The notes: generated by a model from the letters alone, not told the origin. A stretch of 40,743 nucleotides of DNA from an uncultured Verrucomicrobiota bacterium (GCA_947305775.1 CAMZEN010000022.1:1-40743), one strand, 5' to 3'; numbered from the stretch's first letter, positions 23,636 through 30,757 are shown. Numbers and translations: made by a program.

Positions 23636-23749
23636 ATGAAGAAGACAAGCAAACTCGAGATCAGAGGAACAGTTGTCCGCGTCGTTAAGATAGGCGATGA
23701 GGACTGCATCTGCGTGGATGAATCATACCGCTTGCGAATTGCGCCATAG
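23636..23749 (+). pseudogene. 37-codon ORF, likely N-terminal remnant of a KilA-N/RhuM-like gene
   Basis: ATG at 23636 behind a GGAGG site and a -10 box, stop TAG at 23747-23749. The reading MKKTSKLEIRGTVVRVVKIG, followed by DEDCICVDES, resembles the first 30 residues of KilA-N or RhuM-type proteins. Those proteins start with a short beta hairpin (KI.V.GT.I.I....ED.ISLTD). The rest of such a gene is missing. It could instead be a real small protein. A near-perfect direct repeat of AATGGTGCAAAAAG just downstream may mark a deletion or duplication. Confidence 0.4.
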
Positions 23750-23806
23750 GCGGCTTATGAAAGTAATGGTGCAAAAAGAGCAATGGTGCAAAAAGGAAAC
23801 TAAAAA

Positions 23807-25288
23807 ATGAAAAAATGCTTGTTGATGGCAATTTCTTTACTTGCCATAGCTGGTTTCTGCGAGAATGCCGATACGGTCAAAGTACGCGGCAAAGGTATTG
23901 GCGTGACAAAGATGGAGGCATTGAAAGATGCCTATCGCGATGCTGTTGAGCAAGCGGTCGGTCTGTATGTCGATGCAGAGCAGATGGTGAAAAACGAGGA
24001 TTTGGTCAAAGACCAGATACTAACACAGTCCAATGCATACATTGAGAGCTACAAGATAGCGAAAGAAAGCAAATCTGATACAGGACTAATCACAGTAACA
24101 ATTCTGGCTGATGTGCGTAAACTTGCACTCACAAGAAAGATAAAAGGCGTGATGCCAGCACAGAAATCAGAACTTTCAGACGTCAGCAAGAATCTTCACG
24201 CAGAGATTGTCACGGATTTCAAGAGGAAGGCGGATGCCGTAGCCATCCTCAAAAATGAGTTGGAGAACCTTTCACCCGTAAAACAGCTTATGAAGGCTTC
24301 TCTCGCCTCAGTAAAGCCTATGACTGAATCCGTTCCAGAAGATGCGAATCTTGTCCGACTATGGTATCCAATAAGGGTAGAAGTCAATGGAACAATCTAC
24401 TACGAGGAATTCGTTCCACGATGGACGCGCATTCTTGATCAAATTAAGACAGTACCAGCAAAGAGACTGGCACTAAAGAACGAATTGTCATTGATTAAAG
24501 CCTACAATGCTTTTGCAGATGAGGAATATGGTAATAAGAGAAAAGGCAAGTCTGGTGTCATGACACGCTGTGAGGATAAGCGAGAAGACGATTCTTGCGT
24601 GTTCCACAAGAATATTTATCCTCTTGCCAAATCGGGATTAGCACTGAATGAAGAATATCAGGGAATGTGTTTTCTCTCCACGCTAGTTGATGGGAAAGCA
24701 CATATTTTTCATGGATTCGGGAGGTGCGACTATTATAAATTCACAAATAAGATTAAGGACGATAACCGCGAGGCTTTTCAGAAGAAGGAACGGTTTGTTA
24801 GACGAATATTTATACAAGGAGAAAACAGCAACTTTGGCCCGATGGAAACCATGCCAGAAAATTGTAACTTCAATATTGCTTTAGTGAAGTCAGCACGTGG
24901 CAACACGTTATCCGGGAGCATCTACAAGGTTTCTTATGAATGTGTTAGCGAGATAGTAAAATGGCAAAACAAGTTCATCCTTGGAAATGGTAAAGTTGAT
25001 TATAACAACACTACATTTGAAAAGACAACATATGACTTGTGTTTTCTAGATGCGAAGGGAGAAGAAATCATTGGTACTACATTTGCTGTAAAGAATATAG
25101 ACATATCAAATCTTGCCTGTGTAGTTTTAGACGAGGGCGAATATCCAGATTATGCAGGTGCTCGTATGTGGTTGCTCACGCCTCTCGTAGGCGGCGTTAC
25201 AAAGAGCTATGTGAAGTGGGTCTGTATAGATGTTCCAAAGGATGATGTAGCCAAGATTGCAACAGCCTCAATTTCGGTCGAGGAGTAA
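23807..25288 (+). CDS. Exported protein with FlgT-N/LPP20-like N-terminal domain
   Basis: A 493-residue protein with a signal peptide (MKKCLLMAISLLAIAGFC) that could be type I or lipoprotein-like. After it comes VKVRGKGIGVTKMEALKDAYRDAVEQAVGLYV, the pattern of FlgT N-terminal and LPP20-type domains (G.G......A...A...A..QA.G). The rest (about 130-493) is mixed and not recognised. Several cysteines suggest a periplasmic or outer-membrane-associated protein. Base composition is distinctly AT-richer than the core genes, consistent with acquisition. It is followed after 45 nt by a second exported gene with a similar helix-rich region, so the two probably act together. Function is unknown. Confidence 0.65.
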   Translation: MKKCLLMAISLLAIAGFCENADTVKVRGKGIGVTKMEALKDAYRDAVEQAVGLYVDAEQMVKNEDLVKDQILTQSNAYIESYKIAKESKSDTGLITVTILADVRKLALTRKIKGVMPAQKSELSDVSKNLHAEIVTDFKRKADAVAILKNELENLSPVKQLMKASLASVKPMTESVPEDANLVRLWYPIRVEVNGTIYYEEFVPRWTRILDQIKTVPAKRLALKNELSLIKAYNAFADEEYGNKRKGKSGVMTRCEDKREDDSCVFHKNIYPLAKSGLALNEEYQGMCFLSTLVDGKAHIFHGFGRCDYYKFTNKIKDDNREAFQKKERFVRRIFIQGENSNFGPMETMPENCNFNIALVKSARGNTLSGSIYKVSYECVSEIVKWQNKFILGNGKVDYNNTTFEKTTYDLCFLDAKGEEIIGTTFAVKNIDISNLACVVLDEGEYPDYAGARMWLLTPLVGGVTKSYVKWVCIDVPKDDVAKIATASISVEE

Positions 25289-25333
25289 AACCCTCAAACC
25301 AAAACAACAACCAACAGCAAAGGAGTAATCCAA

Positions 25334-26041
25334 ATGAAGATGATGACACTTGCGGCTTGCGCTCTCGTTGCATCCGCAACATTCGCACAGGGACAGGAGA
25401 GGGATGGCGTCAAAGAGAACGCTTCCAATCCTGCCGTTCAAGAAGTTCTTTCTCAGCCGGACGGAGTGAGCCTAGTCCGTAACGAAAACGACGGCTCGCT
25501 TCAGATATTCTCTCGCGGCACGGCATCATATGACTTCGGAGATGCGCGAGACATTCGCAGCAAGACAAAGGCTGCCGAACTACGCGCCAAGGCAGCGCTT
25601 TCCAAATTCTTCAATGAAGTTGTAGAAGTTGAAGAATCCACCACAAGTGGAGAAGGCCGAATGTCCAAGGCAGTTCTAACGCAGACAGACGATGGCGAAG
25701 TTGTGAAGAAGAGCGTCACGAGAGAGAATATGGAGTCCATCAAGGAGACCTTGACCGTTCGTTCTGCTGCAATACTTTCGGGTGTTGTAACATTGAAGAC
25801 CGTCAAAATCCCGACCGAAGGAAGCAAGACATCCGGTGAAATTCAAGTGACGCTGGGCATCAGCACAAAGACACTTGCCGCCGCTACGGAAGCACACAAT
25901 ATGATAACGGACAGTATCAACGCGAGACGAGAAATTGGTGAAAAATCAAGCAAGTCGAATAAGCAAGGTCAGAACGGCAAGAATGATGGTGTGATCAATC
26001 AAAACAAGCCCGAAGTGAAAACGAACAACACCATGTTTTAA
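25334..26041 (+). CDS. Exported protein, LPP20-like, partner of the upstream gene
   Basis: A 235-residue protein with a signal peptide ending near AFA in MKMMTLAACALVASATFAQG. AAAGGAG precedes the ATG by a normal distance. The core (about 60-185) has GTASYDFGDARDIRSKTKAAELRAKAALSKFFNEVVEVEES and later beta segments with VTLKTVKIP and GEIQVTLGIS, as in LPP20/FlgT-N-type domains. The C-terminus is hydrophilic and rich in Lys, Asn and Gly. It is probably secreted to the periplasm. It shares an operon with 23807-25288. Role unknown. Confidence 0.65.
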   Translation: MKMMTLAACALVASATFAQGQERDGVKENASNPAVQEVLSQPDGVSLVRNENDGSLQIFSRGTASYDFGDARDIRSKTKAAELRAKAALSKFFNEVVEVEESTTSGEGRMSKAVLTQTDDGEVVKKSVTRENMESIKETLTVRSAAILSGVVTLKTVKIPTEGSKTSGEIQVTLGISTKTLAAATEAHNMITDSINARREIGEKSSKSNKQGQNGKNDGVINQNKPEVKTNNTMF

Positions 26042-26169
26042 CAGAGCGAGATTCATCGTTCCTTCCGTCGCCGAAGGTCGGAGAAATTCACCTTGGGCTT
26101 CGTGGTTTTACGTACCTGTGCCGTGTCGGTCACGGCGAGGACGCAGCCACAGACAAGTCCATCTCATAA

Positions 26170-26366
26170 ATGATCCCTGTTTCCAAAATAAAACAGAGAA
26201 AGTTCCGTTTGAAAGTCCACAGGAGAAAAACTCACCGCATCGGTGGGAAAGCGATATAATAATAGAGTTTTCAACAGACAGCTGAGATGCTTCAAACAGA
26301 ACTTTGGGAAAATAGGGAACGGCGGTCCCTATTTTTGCGGGTTCCGTTTGAGAGTCCTCACCTCCA
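26170..26366 (+). repeat. Structured repeat, copy B
   Basis: Same architecture as copy A: GTTCCGTTTGAAAG, CTTCAAACAGAAC, the AAAATAGGGA/TCCCTATTTT hairpin, GGTTCCGTTTGAGAG. The end is shortened to TCACCTCCA (26358-26366) and then reads into other sequence. Its centre is closest to copy C. The 128 bp between the preceding gene and the repeat contain only small hairpins, such as GCCGTG/CACGGC near 26120. Confidence 0.88.
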
Positions 26367-26392
26367 AAATAGGGAATAGGTGATAGTGAATA

Positions 26393-26551
26393 GTGCTCAA
26401 GGAAGCCGCCGAGACCAAGTACTGGCTTGAGCTCCTGCGCGATAGTGAACTTGTCAAGCCGTCACCTGCTTTCGACTCTCTCTGCGCCGATTGCACCGCG
26501 CTCGTCAAGCTTCTCACCGCCAGCGTCAAGACGGTGAAAGAGAACGTCTGA
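26393..26551 (+). pseudogene. C-terminal remnant of a four-helix-bundle (S23-type) protein
   Basis: A 52-codon open frame from GTG 26393 to TGA 26549-26551, too short for the usual 115-130-residue family. It reads LKEAAETKYWLELLRDSELV, a gap region, then LVKLLTASVKTVKENV. This is the last third of 23S rRNA-intervening-sequence-type four-helix-bundle proteins (KE..ET.YWL.LL...). An in-frame stop at 26387 blocks any longer reading. It abuts the truncated end of repeat B, so the repeat or its module probably replaced the first two-thirds. GC content is host-like. Confidence 0.6.
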
Positions 26552-26605
26552 CCTTGAACTTACCCGTGAAATGGCCCGACAGCCATTGCCTCATGACTGC
26601 GCCTA

Positions 26606-26614
26606 TGGTATAAT
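26606..26614 (+). promoter_or_regulatory. Extended -10 promoter of the two-gene membrane module
   Basis: TGG-TATAAT, hexamer at 26609-26614. The leader to the ATG at 26651 would be about 30 nt and A-rich, without a clear Shine-Dalgarno site. Confidence 0.5.
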
Positions 26615-26650
26615 ACCCGGTGTTTAACGCAAAGAAAAAAAGATAAAACA

Positions 26651-27130
26651 ATGGAAGCAGCAAAACCAACCATAACAGAAGAAACCATCAAAAAGGAACT
26701 TGAAAAACTTCCTCGTCTTGATGAGCAAGCATTTTTGAATCTTGCGAAGAATGAGAAGATCCTGTCAAACGAGGCTTATGAGAATTTTATCGACCGGCTT
26801 GATGTCTCGGACAACTTGAAAGTGTTTCTTAGAAGTCTGATCCGCATGACGAAAAAGATCTGCGATAGTGTAGTTGAGGTAGGCAAAGTCGTATTGAATA
26901 TCATCATCGATGGAGTACGGCGTTTCCCTCATGCTATTGGAGGCGCGGTCGTTGGACTGATCCTTGGAATGTTACTATGTGCCATTCCACTCCTTGGACC
27001 TTTTCTATCCTCATCTGTGACCCCTTTTCTTGCGGTAGCCGGCGGGCTTGCAGGATTTGCCATGGATTATTCCCTGGTCGTTTTTTGTCAAGTGAGAGAT
27101 AGCGTTGGCAACTATGTCGTTAGAAATTAA
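26651..27130 (+). CDS. Unknown membrane protein
   Basis: A 159-residue protein that I do not recognise. The first 75 residues are hydrophilic and helical (KELEKLPRLDEQAFLNLAKNEKIL). Two strongly hydrophobic segments follow: a Gly-rich one at about 95-121 (GGAVVGLILGMLLCAIPLLGPFL) and another at about 124-145. The C-terminus is short and polar. AT-rich codon use sets it apart from core genes. It shares a module with 27233-27901, between repeats B and C. Gly-rich double membrane spans occur in holins, immunity proteins and pore-forming peptides, but nothing here decides between these. Confidence 0.6.
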   Translation: MEAAKPTITEETIKKELEKLPRLDEQAFLNLAKNEKILSNEAYENFIDRLDVSDNLKVFLRSLIRMTKKICDSVVEVGKVVLNIIIDGVRRFPHAIGGAVVGLILGMLLCAIPLLGPFLSSSVTPFLAVAGGLAGFAMDYSLVVFCQVRDSVGNYVVRN

Positions 27131-27232
27131 TCGACTTTAAAGAGGCACAGCTTCGTAGGAAAAGTCAGACACGTCAATGCTGACGGCCGCGAAGCTATGC
27201 CAACCACCCACCTGAAACAGTAAAGCTCGGCC

Positions 27233-27901
27233 ATGAATGATGATTTGATATTCAAACCTTTCCTTGATATTCCAACTGATTATAATCCCGCCACCAACCC
27301 AAATATGACTGGTGCGTTGTCAAATCCGAAACAATTTTATAAGCAGCTATCGCGCACTCTCGGAGACGAATGGGTTACATCGTTGTGCTGGGGGGCGGCA
27401 GCTGCGGCCGGTGTGGCGGCAGTTGTAATGGCTACAGGAGGGACTGCAATCATTGTTCCACTTTTGGGGAAGATAATAATCGGGGCGGTAGGATGGGGTA
27501 CAGTAGTGGCATCTGGTTCAGCTGCAGGGACCGCAGCTGTAGGAGCCCATAGGGCGTGTCATTGGCTCAAAAGCAATAAAATTGAAGAAGTGCCTAAGGA
27601 GGTTGATGGCAGTATTGATAAGCACGCTTGTTTTATCGCGGCCACCGTCTTCCGTGTATATTTTGAGAACGATCCGCAACAGATCAAGCGCAAATTTAAC
27701 GAATGGGGCTATGCCGATAAATGGTCTGATGACGCATTACGTATTTTGCAAAGGAAAGACATTAACATTGAGGATTTAATTATAAAATGCACTAATAAAA
27801 AAGATCTAGAAGACGCCTTAAAACAGTGTGAATTGCCTTATGACACAGACACAATTACCGTGGACATTATGCGTCGCCTCTTGGAAGTAGATAAGAAATG
27901 A
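27233..27901 (+). CDS. Unknown protein with Gly/Ala-rich membrane segments
   Basis: A 222-residue protein without a recognised family. A polar N-terminus of about 50 residues is followed by two hydrophobic Gly/Ala-rich stretches, CWGAAAAAGVAAVVMATGG (about 53-71) and IIVPLLGKIIIGAVGWGTVV (about 73-92), and then SGSAAGTAAVGAHRA. The C-terminal half (about 115-222) is soluble and helical and includes a KFNEWGYADKWSDDALRILQ segment. It lies 102 nt behind the preceding membrane gene, probably on the same transcript. The glycine-rich hairpin recalls membrane-inserting toxins or glycine-zipper proteins, but that is speculation. Confidence 0.6.
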   Translation: MNDDLIFKPFLDIPTDYNPATNPNMTGALSNPKQFYKQLSRTLGDEWVTSLCWGAAAAAGVAAVVMATGGTAIIVPLLGKIIIGAVGWGTVVASGSAAGTAAVGAHRACHWLKSNKIEEVPKEVDGSIDKHACFIAATVFRVYFENDPQQIKRKFNEWGYADKWSDDALRILQRKDINIEDLIIKCTNKKDLEDALKQCELPYDTDTITVDIMRRLLEVDKK

Positions 27902-27928
27902 ATGTCTTATTAATGTGATAAGTCAATT

Positions 27929-28135
27929 AGAGACAATGGTCCCTATTTCCAAAACAAAATAGAGAATGTTCCGCTTGAAAGTCCACAGGAGAAAAACTCA
28001 CCGCATCGGCGGGGAAGCGAAATAATAATGGAGTTTTCAACAGACAGATGAGACGCTTCAAACGGAACTTTGGGGAAATAGGGAACGGCGGTCCCTATTT
28101 TTGCGTGTTCCGTTTGAGAGTCCACACCTCCACCA
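27929..28135 (+). repeat. 207-bp structured repeat, copy C
   Basis: Starts AGAGACAATGGTCCC and ends CACCTCCACCA (28125-28135), like copy A and of the same length. Contains GTTCCGCTTGAAAG, CTTCAAACGGAAC, the hairpin AAATAGGGA/TCCCTATTT and GTTCCGTTTGAGAG. A GIY-YIG module follows directly, as at the tmRNA. Confidence 0.92.
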
Positions 28136-28193
28136 GCCTTCGCTCAGCGAAGCTGAGCTTCGGCTTGGCAAGCCGTAAGGCGAGGCTGAAGCC
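28136..28193 (+). repeat. 58-bp hairpin-rich direct repeat, GIY-YIG-linked copy
   Basis: Directly after the CACCTCCACCA end of repeat C. It contains GCTCAGC-GAA-GCTGAGC and further pairing between CTTCGGCTT and GAAGCCGAA downstream. The same 58 bp recur at 30441-30498 with two differences. Another 131 bp of GC-rich sequence separate it from the GIY-YIG ATG at 28325. Confidence 0.88.
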
Positions 28194-28324
28194 GAACCCG
28201 AAGGGGAAGGATGGTGCCGCGCCGACTTGTCGTGCCGACTCGTCGCGCCGAAGCATCGAAGATGCGCAGGTGGAAGGCGGGCAATGTGGCAAGGGTTTAC
28301 AAAGAACAGAAAGGTAAACGAATC

Positions 28325-28600
28325 ATGACCGGTTTTCATTATGTCTATATGCTTTCAGACGTGGCAACCCATACGCATCATTATGTCGGCATGACAGAAG
28401 ACCTGAAGGCAAGACTGGAAAAGCATAATTCCGGCCAAGTTCCCCACACTTCCAAATTCGTCCCGTGGGTTGTGGATGCGGCAATAGCAGTTCGCAACAA
28501 AAGCGTTGCGGCGCACCTCGAGCAGTATTTCAAGTCTGGCGCTGGCCGCTCCTTTGCCAACAGGCATCTGTTCTCGCAACCCCTTATCGGCGAATCGTGA
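28325..28600 (+). CDS. Small GIY-YIG nuclease-domain protein 2
   Basis: A 91-residue single-domain GIY-YIG protein. YVYMLSD stands for GIY, HHYVGMT for YIG, and DLKARLEKHNSGQVPHTSKFVPW carries the conserved Arg and His. The C-terminus AAHLEQYFKSGAGRSFANRHLF matches the other copy. Identity to GIY-YIG 1 is only partial, so they are not a recent duplication even though the motif core is shared. The ATG at 28325 fits the family start; an upstream in-frame extension covers the hairpin DNA and is unlikely to be translated. Confidence 0.85.
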   Translation: MTGFHYVYMLSDVATHTHHYVGMTEDLKARLEKHNSGQVPHTSKFVPWVVDAAIAVRNKSVAAHLEQYFKSGAGRSFANRHLFSQPLIGES

Positions 28601-28606
28601 ATATCT

Positions 28607-28612
28607 TATAAT
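28607..28612 (+). promoter_or_regulatory. -10 box of the leucine-rich-repeat gene, predicted leaderless
   Basis: TATAAT at 28607-28612, seven bases before the ATG at 28620. No TGn extension. The spacing supports 28620 as the start, rather than in-frame starts further upstream that would lie inside the GIY-YIG gene. Confidence 0.5.
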
Positions 28613-28619
28613 ATGTGCC

Positions 28620-30098
28620 ATGACAAACGCGGACCCAAGGAGATGTCACTTGGAGGAATTGTTCTACCCCATATTGCATGAAACCGCTCAAAAGCGTATA
28701 ATACGGAACGTGCTTTTGCAATGGCATAATGTAGTTTTTCGTGCGGTTGGTGTAGTTATCATAACGATTCTAGCATCGCTCTCAACGTATGCCCTCGAAT
28801 CAACCGTCGGTGGTATTACGTGGACATACAGACTCCGTAATGGAAACGCTGACATTCAAGATTTCACCCCGAAAACCGTGGACGTATCGTTTCCGTCTTC
28901 AGTTGACGGTTACCCCGTAACCTCGTTGAGTGGGTCAATGCTTTCGTATGACAGAACGGTTCAAACAGTCACAATCCCGTCATCTGTAATCCAGTGGGGC
29001 TGGGGGTACGCCGATCAGCCGTTTGCACGCAGTTATGCTCTTAGGGCAATCTATGTCGGCGCTGGCAATCCTGCCTTCGTGTCGGAGGGGGGCGTCCTGT
29101 ACAACAAGGCGAAAACAATTCTATGCGCCGTTCCGGCCATGTGTCAGTCGCTTTCGTTGCCGGCCACGTTGAAGTCAATCGACAGACTGGCGTGCGCAGG
29201 CTGCCGCAATCTACAGGCAATCGCCCTGCCAGAATCGGTGACATCGCTGGGCGGAAGCTGCTTTGCCGAGTGCATGGCGCTTGAACACATGGACATTCCC
29301 GCAGGCGTGACAGACATCCCGAATTGCGCATTCGGCTGGTGCTCTGCGTTGCAGTCAGTCAATCTTCCGGACGGACTTCGAACGATTGGCACTGAAGCAT
29401 TTTACAATTGTCGCGCGTTACGTTCGATTGTGCTTCCAAGATCAGTTGTGGATGTCGGTACTTCTGCGTTTGTGTACTGTACGACGCTTACATCAATAGA
29501 TCTGCCGCAGAACATAAGTGGAATCGACTCCGGGATGTTTGCAAACGACCAGTGCATCACCAACATCATTTATCGCGCGGCGTCAGCAGAACGGTTGCAA
29601 TGGTTCGACGAACTGCGCGACGACTGTGTGGTGCGTGTGCGCCCAGATTCATTCGGATGGGGCGTTCCGATCCCCGGCACATGGAAGGGCGCGCGCATTG
29701 AGTATCTTGACGATTCAGAACTCGAGCTTATTGTTGACATCTCTTCACCATCGTTCCTGATGTGGTTTGATAAGTACGGCAAGGAATGTGGAGCTGCCAC
29801 CCCATCCGATGCTTTTATGATCAAAGCCGCAAACCCCCGCTACACGCTGGCTGAAGCGTATGTGGCGGGCATTGATCCAACCAATCCTGATGCCAAGTTC
29901 ACAGTTCGGATTGACCGAGTGTACGATGGTATTGCCGAAATCTCCTACGACCCTGTTCTGCCAGGTAGCGAAACGATGTTGCGCAATTACTATTTTCTTG
30001 GAAAGGAGAACCTTGCTGATCCTGACTGGACCGTCATCAATGAACCGACCTATGTAAAATACATGCGTTTCTTCAAGGTTCTTGTCGAGATGAGATGA
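28620..30098 (+). CDS. BspA-type leucine-rich-repeat surface protein
   Basis: A 492-residue protein. A membrane or signal segment (VGVVIITILASLSTYA) lies near residues 42-57 after a polar, basic start. From about 60 to 310 are BspA/LRR_5 repeats with the pattern AF..C..L..I.LP..V..I (for example FYNCRALRSIVLPRSVVDVG). The C-terminal about 90 residues include AYVAGIDPTNPDAKF and YMRFFKVLVEMR. I associate this module with secreted proteins of Kiritimatiellae and Lentisphaerae, where it probably acts in export or anchoring. It is likely cell-surface or secreted, in adhesion or ligand binding. It is the last gene before repeat D. Confidence 0.8.
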   Translation: MTNADPRRCHLEELFYPILHETAQKRIIRNVLLQWHNVVFRAVGVVIITILASLSTYALESTVGGITWTYRLRNGNADIQDFTPKTVDVSFPSSVDGYPVTSLSGSMLSYDRTVQTVTIPSSVIQWGWGYADQPFARSYALRAIYVGAGNPAFVSEGGVLYNKAKTILCAVPAMCQSLSLPATLKSIDRLACAGCRNLQAIALPESVTSLGGSCFAECMALEHMDIPAGVTDIPNCAFGWCSALQSVNLPDGLRTIGTEAFYNCRALRSIVLPRSVVDVGTSAFVYCTTLTSIDLPQNISGIDSGMFANDQCITNIIYRAASAERLQWFDELRDDCVVRVRPDSFGWGVPIPGTWKGARIEYLDDSELELIVDISSPSFLMWFDKYGKECGAATPSDAFMIKAANPRYTLAEAYVAGIDPTNPDAKFTVRIDRVYDGIAEISYDPVLPGSETMLRNYYFLGKENLADPDWTVINEPTYVKYMRFFKVLVEMR

Positions 30099-30232
30099 GA
30101 GTATGATAGACGAGGTCCTAATATAACCCATCCGTTTTGAGGCGACAAAATAGGGCGGCCAACAATGCGTTGGGATGAACTGATGTGATGACCATGTGGT
30201 AGTCGACCATTGAGATACCCCAGAATGATTTT

Positions 30233-30440
30233 AGAACCAATGGTCCCTATTCCCAAAACAAAATAGAGAATGTTCCGTTTGAAAGCCGTCAGGAGAAAAA
30301 GTCACCGATTCGGCGGAAATGTGATGCAATATTTGCGTTTCCAAATGACAGATGACATGCTTCAAACGAACCGTCACCTAAAATATGGGCGACATTCCTC
30401 TATTCTTAGAAGGTTCGTTTTAAGTGTTCCACCTCCACCA
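30233..30440 (+). repeat. Structured repeat, copy D (divergent 3' stem)
   Basis: The first two-thirds are nearly identical to copy A. The 3' stem is different in sequence but still pairs: CTTCAAACGAACC with GGTTCGTTTTAAG, with one mismatch. The inner hairpin AAAATAGGG is replaced by a weaker one. The copy ends CCACCTCCACCA (30429-30440). Confidence 0.88.
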
Positions 30441-30498
30441 GCCTTTGCTCAGCGAAGCTGAGCTTCGGCTCGGCAAGCCGTAAGGCGAGGCTGAAGCC
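30441..30498 (+). repeat. 58-bp hairpin-rich direct repeat without a GIY-YIG gene
   Basis: Matches 28136-28193 with two base differences and again follows a CACCTCCACCA end, but the GIY-YIG gene is absent. It looks like the remnant of a third GIY-YIG module. Confidence 0.85.
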
Positions 30499-30549
30499 TT
30501 CATTTGCACTTCTTTCTCCCATATCCTCCCCCCTTTGGCGGGGGAAATT

Positions 30550-30558
30550 TGGTATAAT
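30550..30558 (+). promoter_or_regulatory. Extended -10 promoter upstream of the kinase-like gene
   Basis: TGG-TATAAT, hexamer at 30553-30558. The transcript would run through a seven-codon ORF (ATG 30597) and two ECF-type sites before the ATG at 30758, so it may give a basal transcript. Confidence 0.45.
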
Positions 30559-30621
30559 ATATCCTCCTTCTAATTAGCAGAATCAGACAAGAAACGATGA
30601 AAACAACAACAAAGAAATAGT

Positions 30622-30651
30622 TGTAACCCTTTGCCGTGCTTGGCGTCATCA
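30622..30651 (+). promoter_or_regulatory. Possible ECF-type promoter site, weak
   Basis: TGTAACC (30622-30628), 14 nt, GCGTCATCA (30643-30651). The -35 block and spacing match the other sites, but the -10 block differs and instead resembles the CGTC type common among ECF promoters. Confidence 0.35.
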
Positions 30652-30706
30652 ACATGGACGAAATCTAGTCATTATCATTCTATGCGCGGCAAAAGCGGAG
30701 TTATGC

Positions 30707-30736
30707 TGTAACCTTTTGGGGGTTGGAGTGTATACA
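30707..30736 (+). promoter_or_regulatory. ECF-type promoter site 2, driving the kinase-like gene
   Basis: TGTAACC (30707-30713), 14-nt spacer starting TTTTG, GTGTATACA (30728-30736). Transcription would begin about 15-20 nt before the ATG at 30758, leaving the AAAGGAA ribosome site in the leader. Confidence 0.6.
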
Positions 30737-30757
30737 AAATAGAAAGGAACGAATTTA

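Noticed and set aside
28211..28324. N-terminal extension of GIY-YIG protein 2
   Set aside because: The extension is encoded by the GC-rich hairpin region and the family starts at the MTGFHYVY position.
28506..28619. N-terminal extension of the LRR protein
   Set aside because: It overlaps the GIY-YIG gene in another frame, and a -10 box seven bases before 28620 supports the later start.
23037..30440. Integron attC sites
   Set aside because: The boundary repeats are about 207 bp, lack a clear GTTRRRY core, and no integron integrase is seen. They resemble attC only in being structured and placed between cargo genes.
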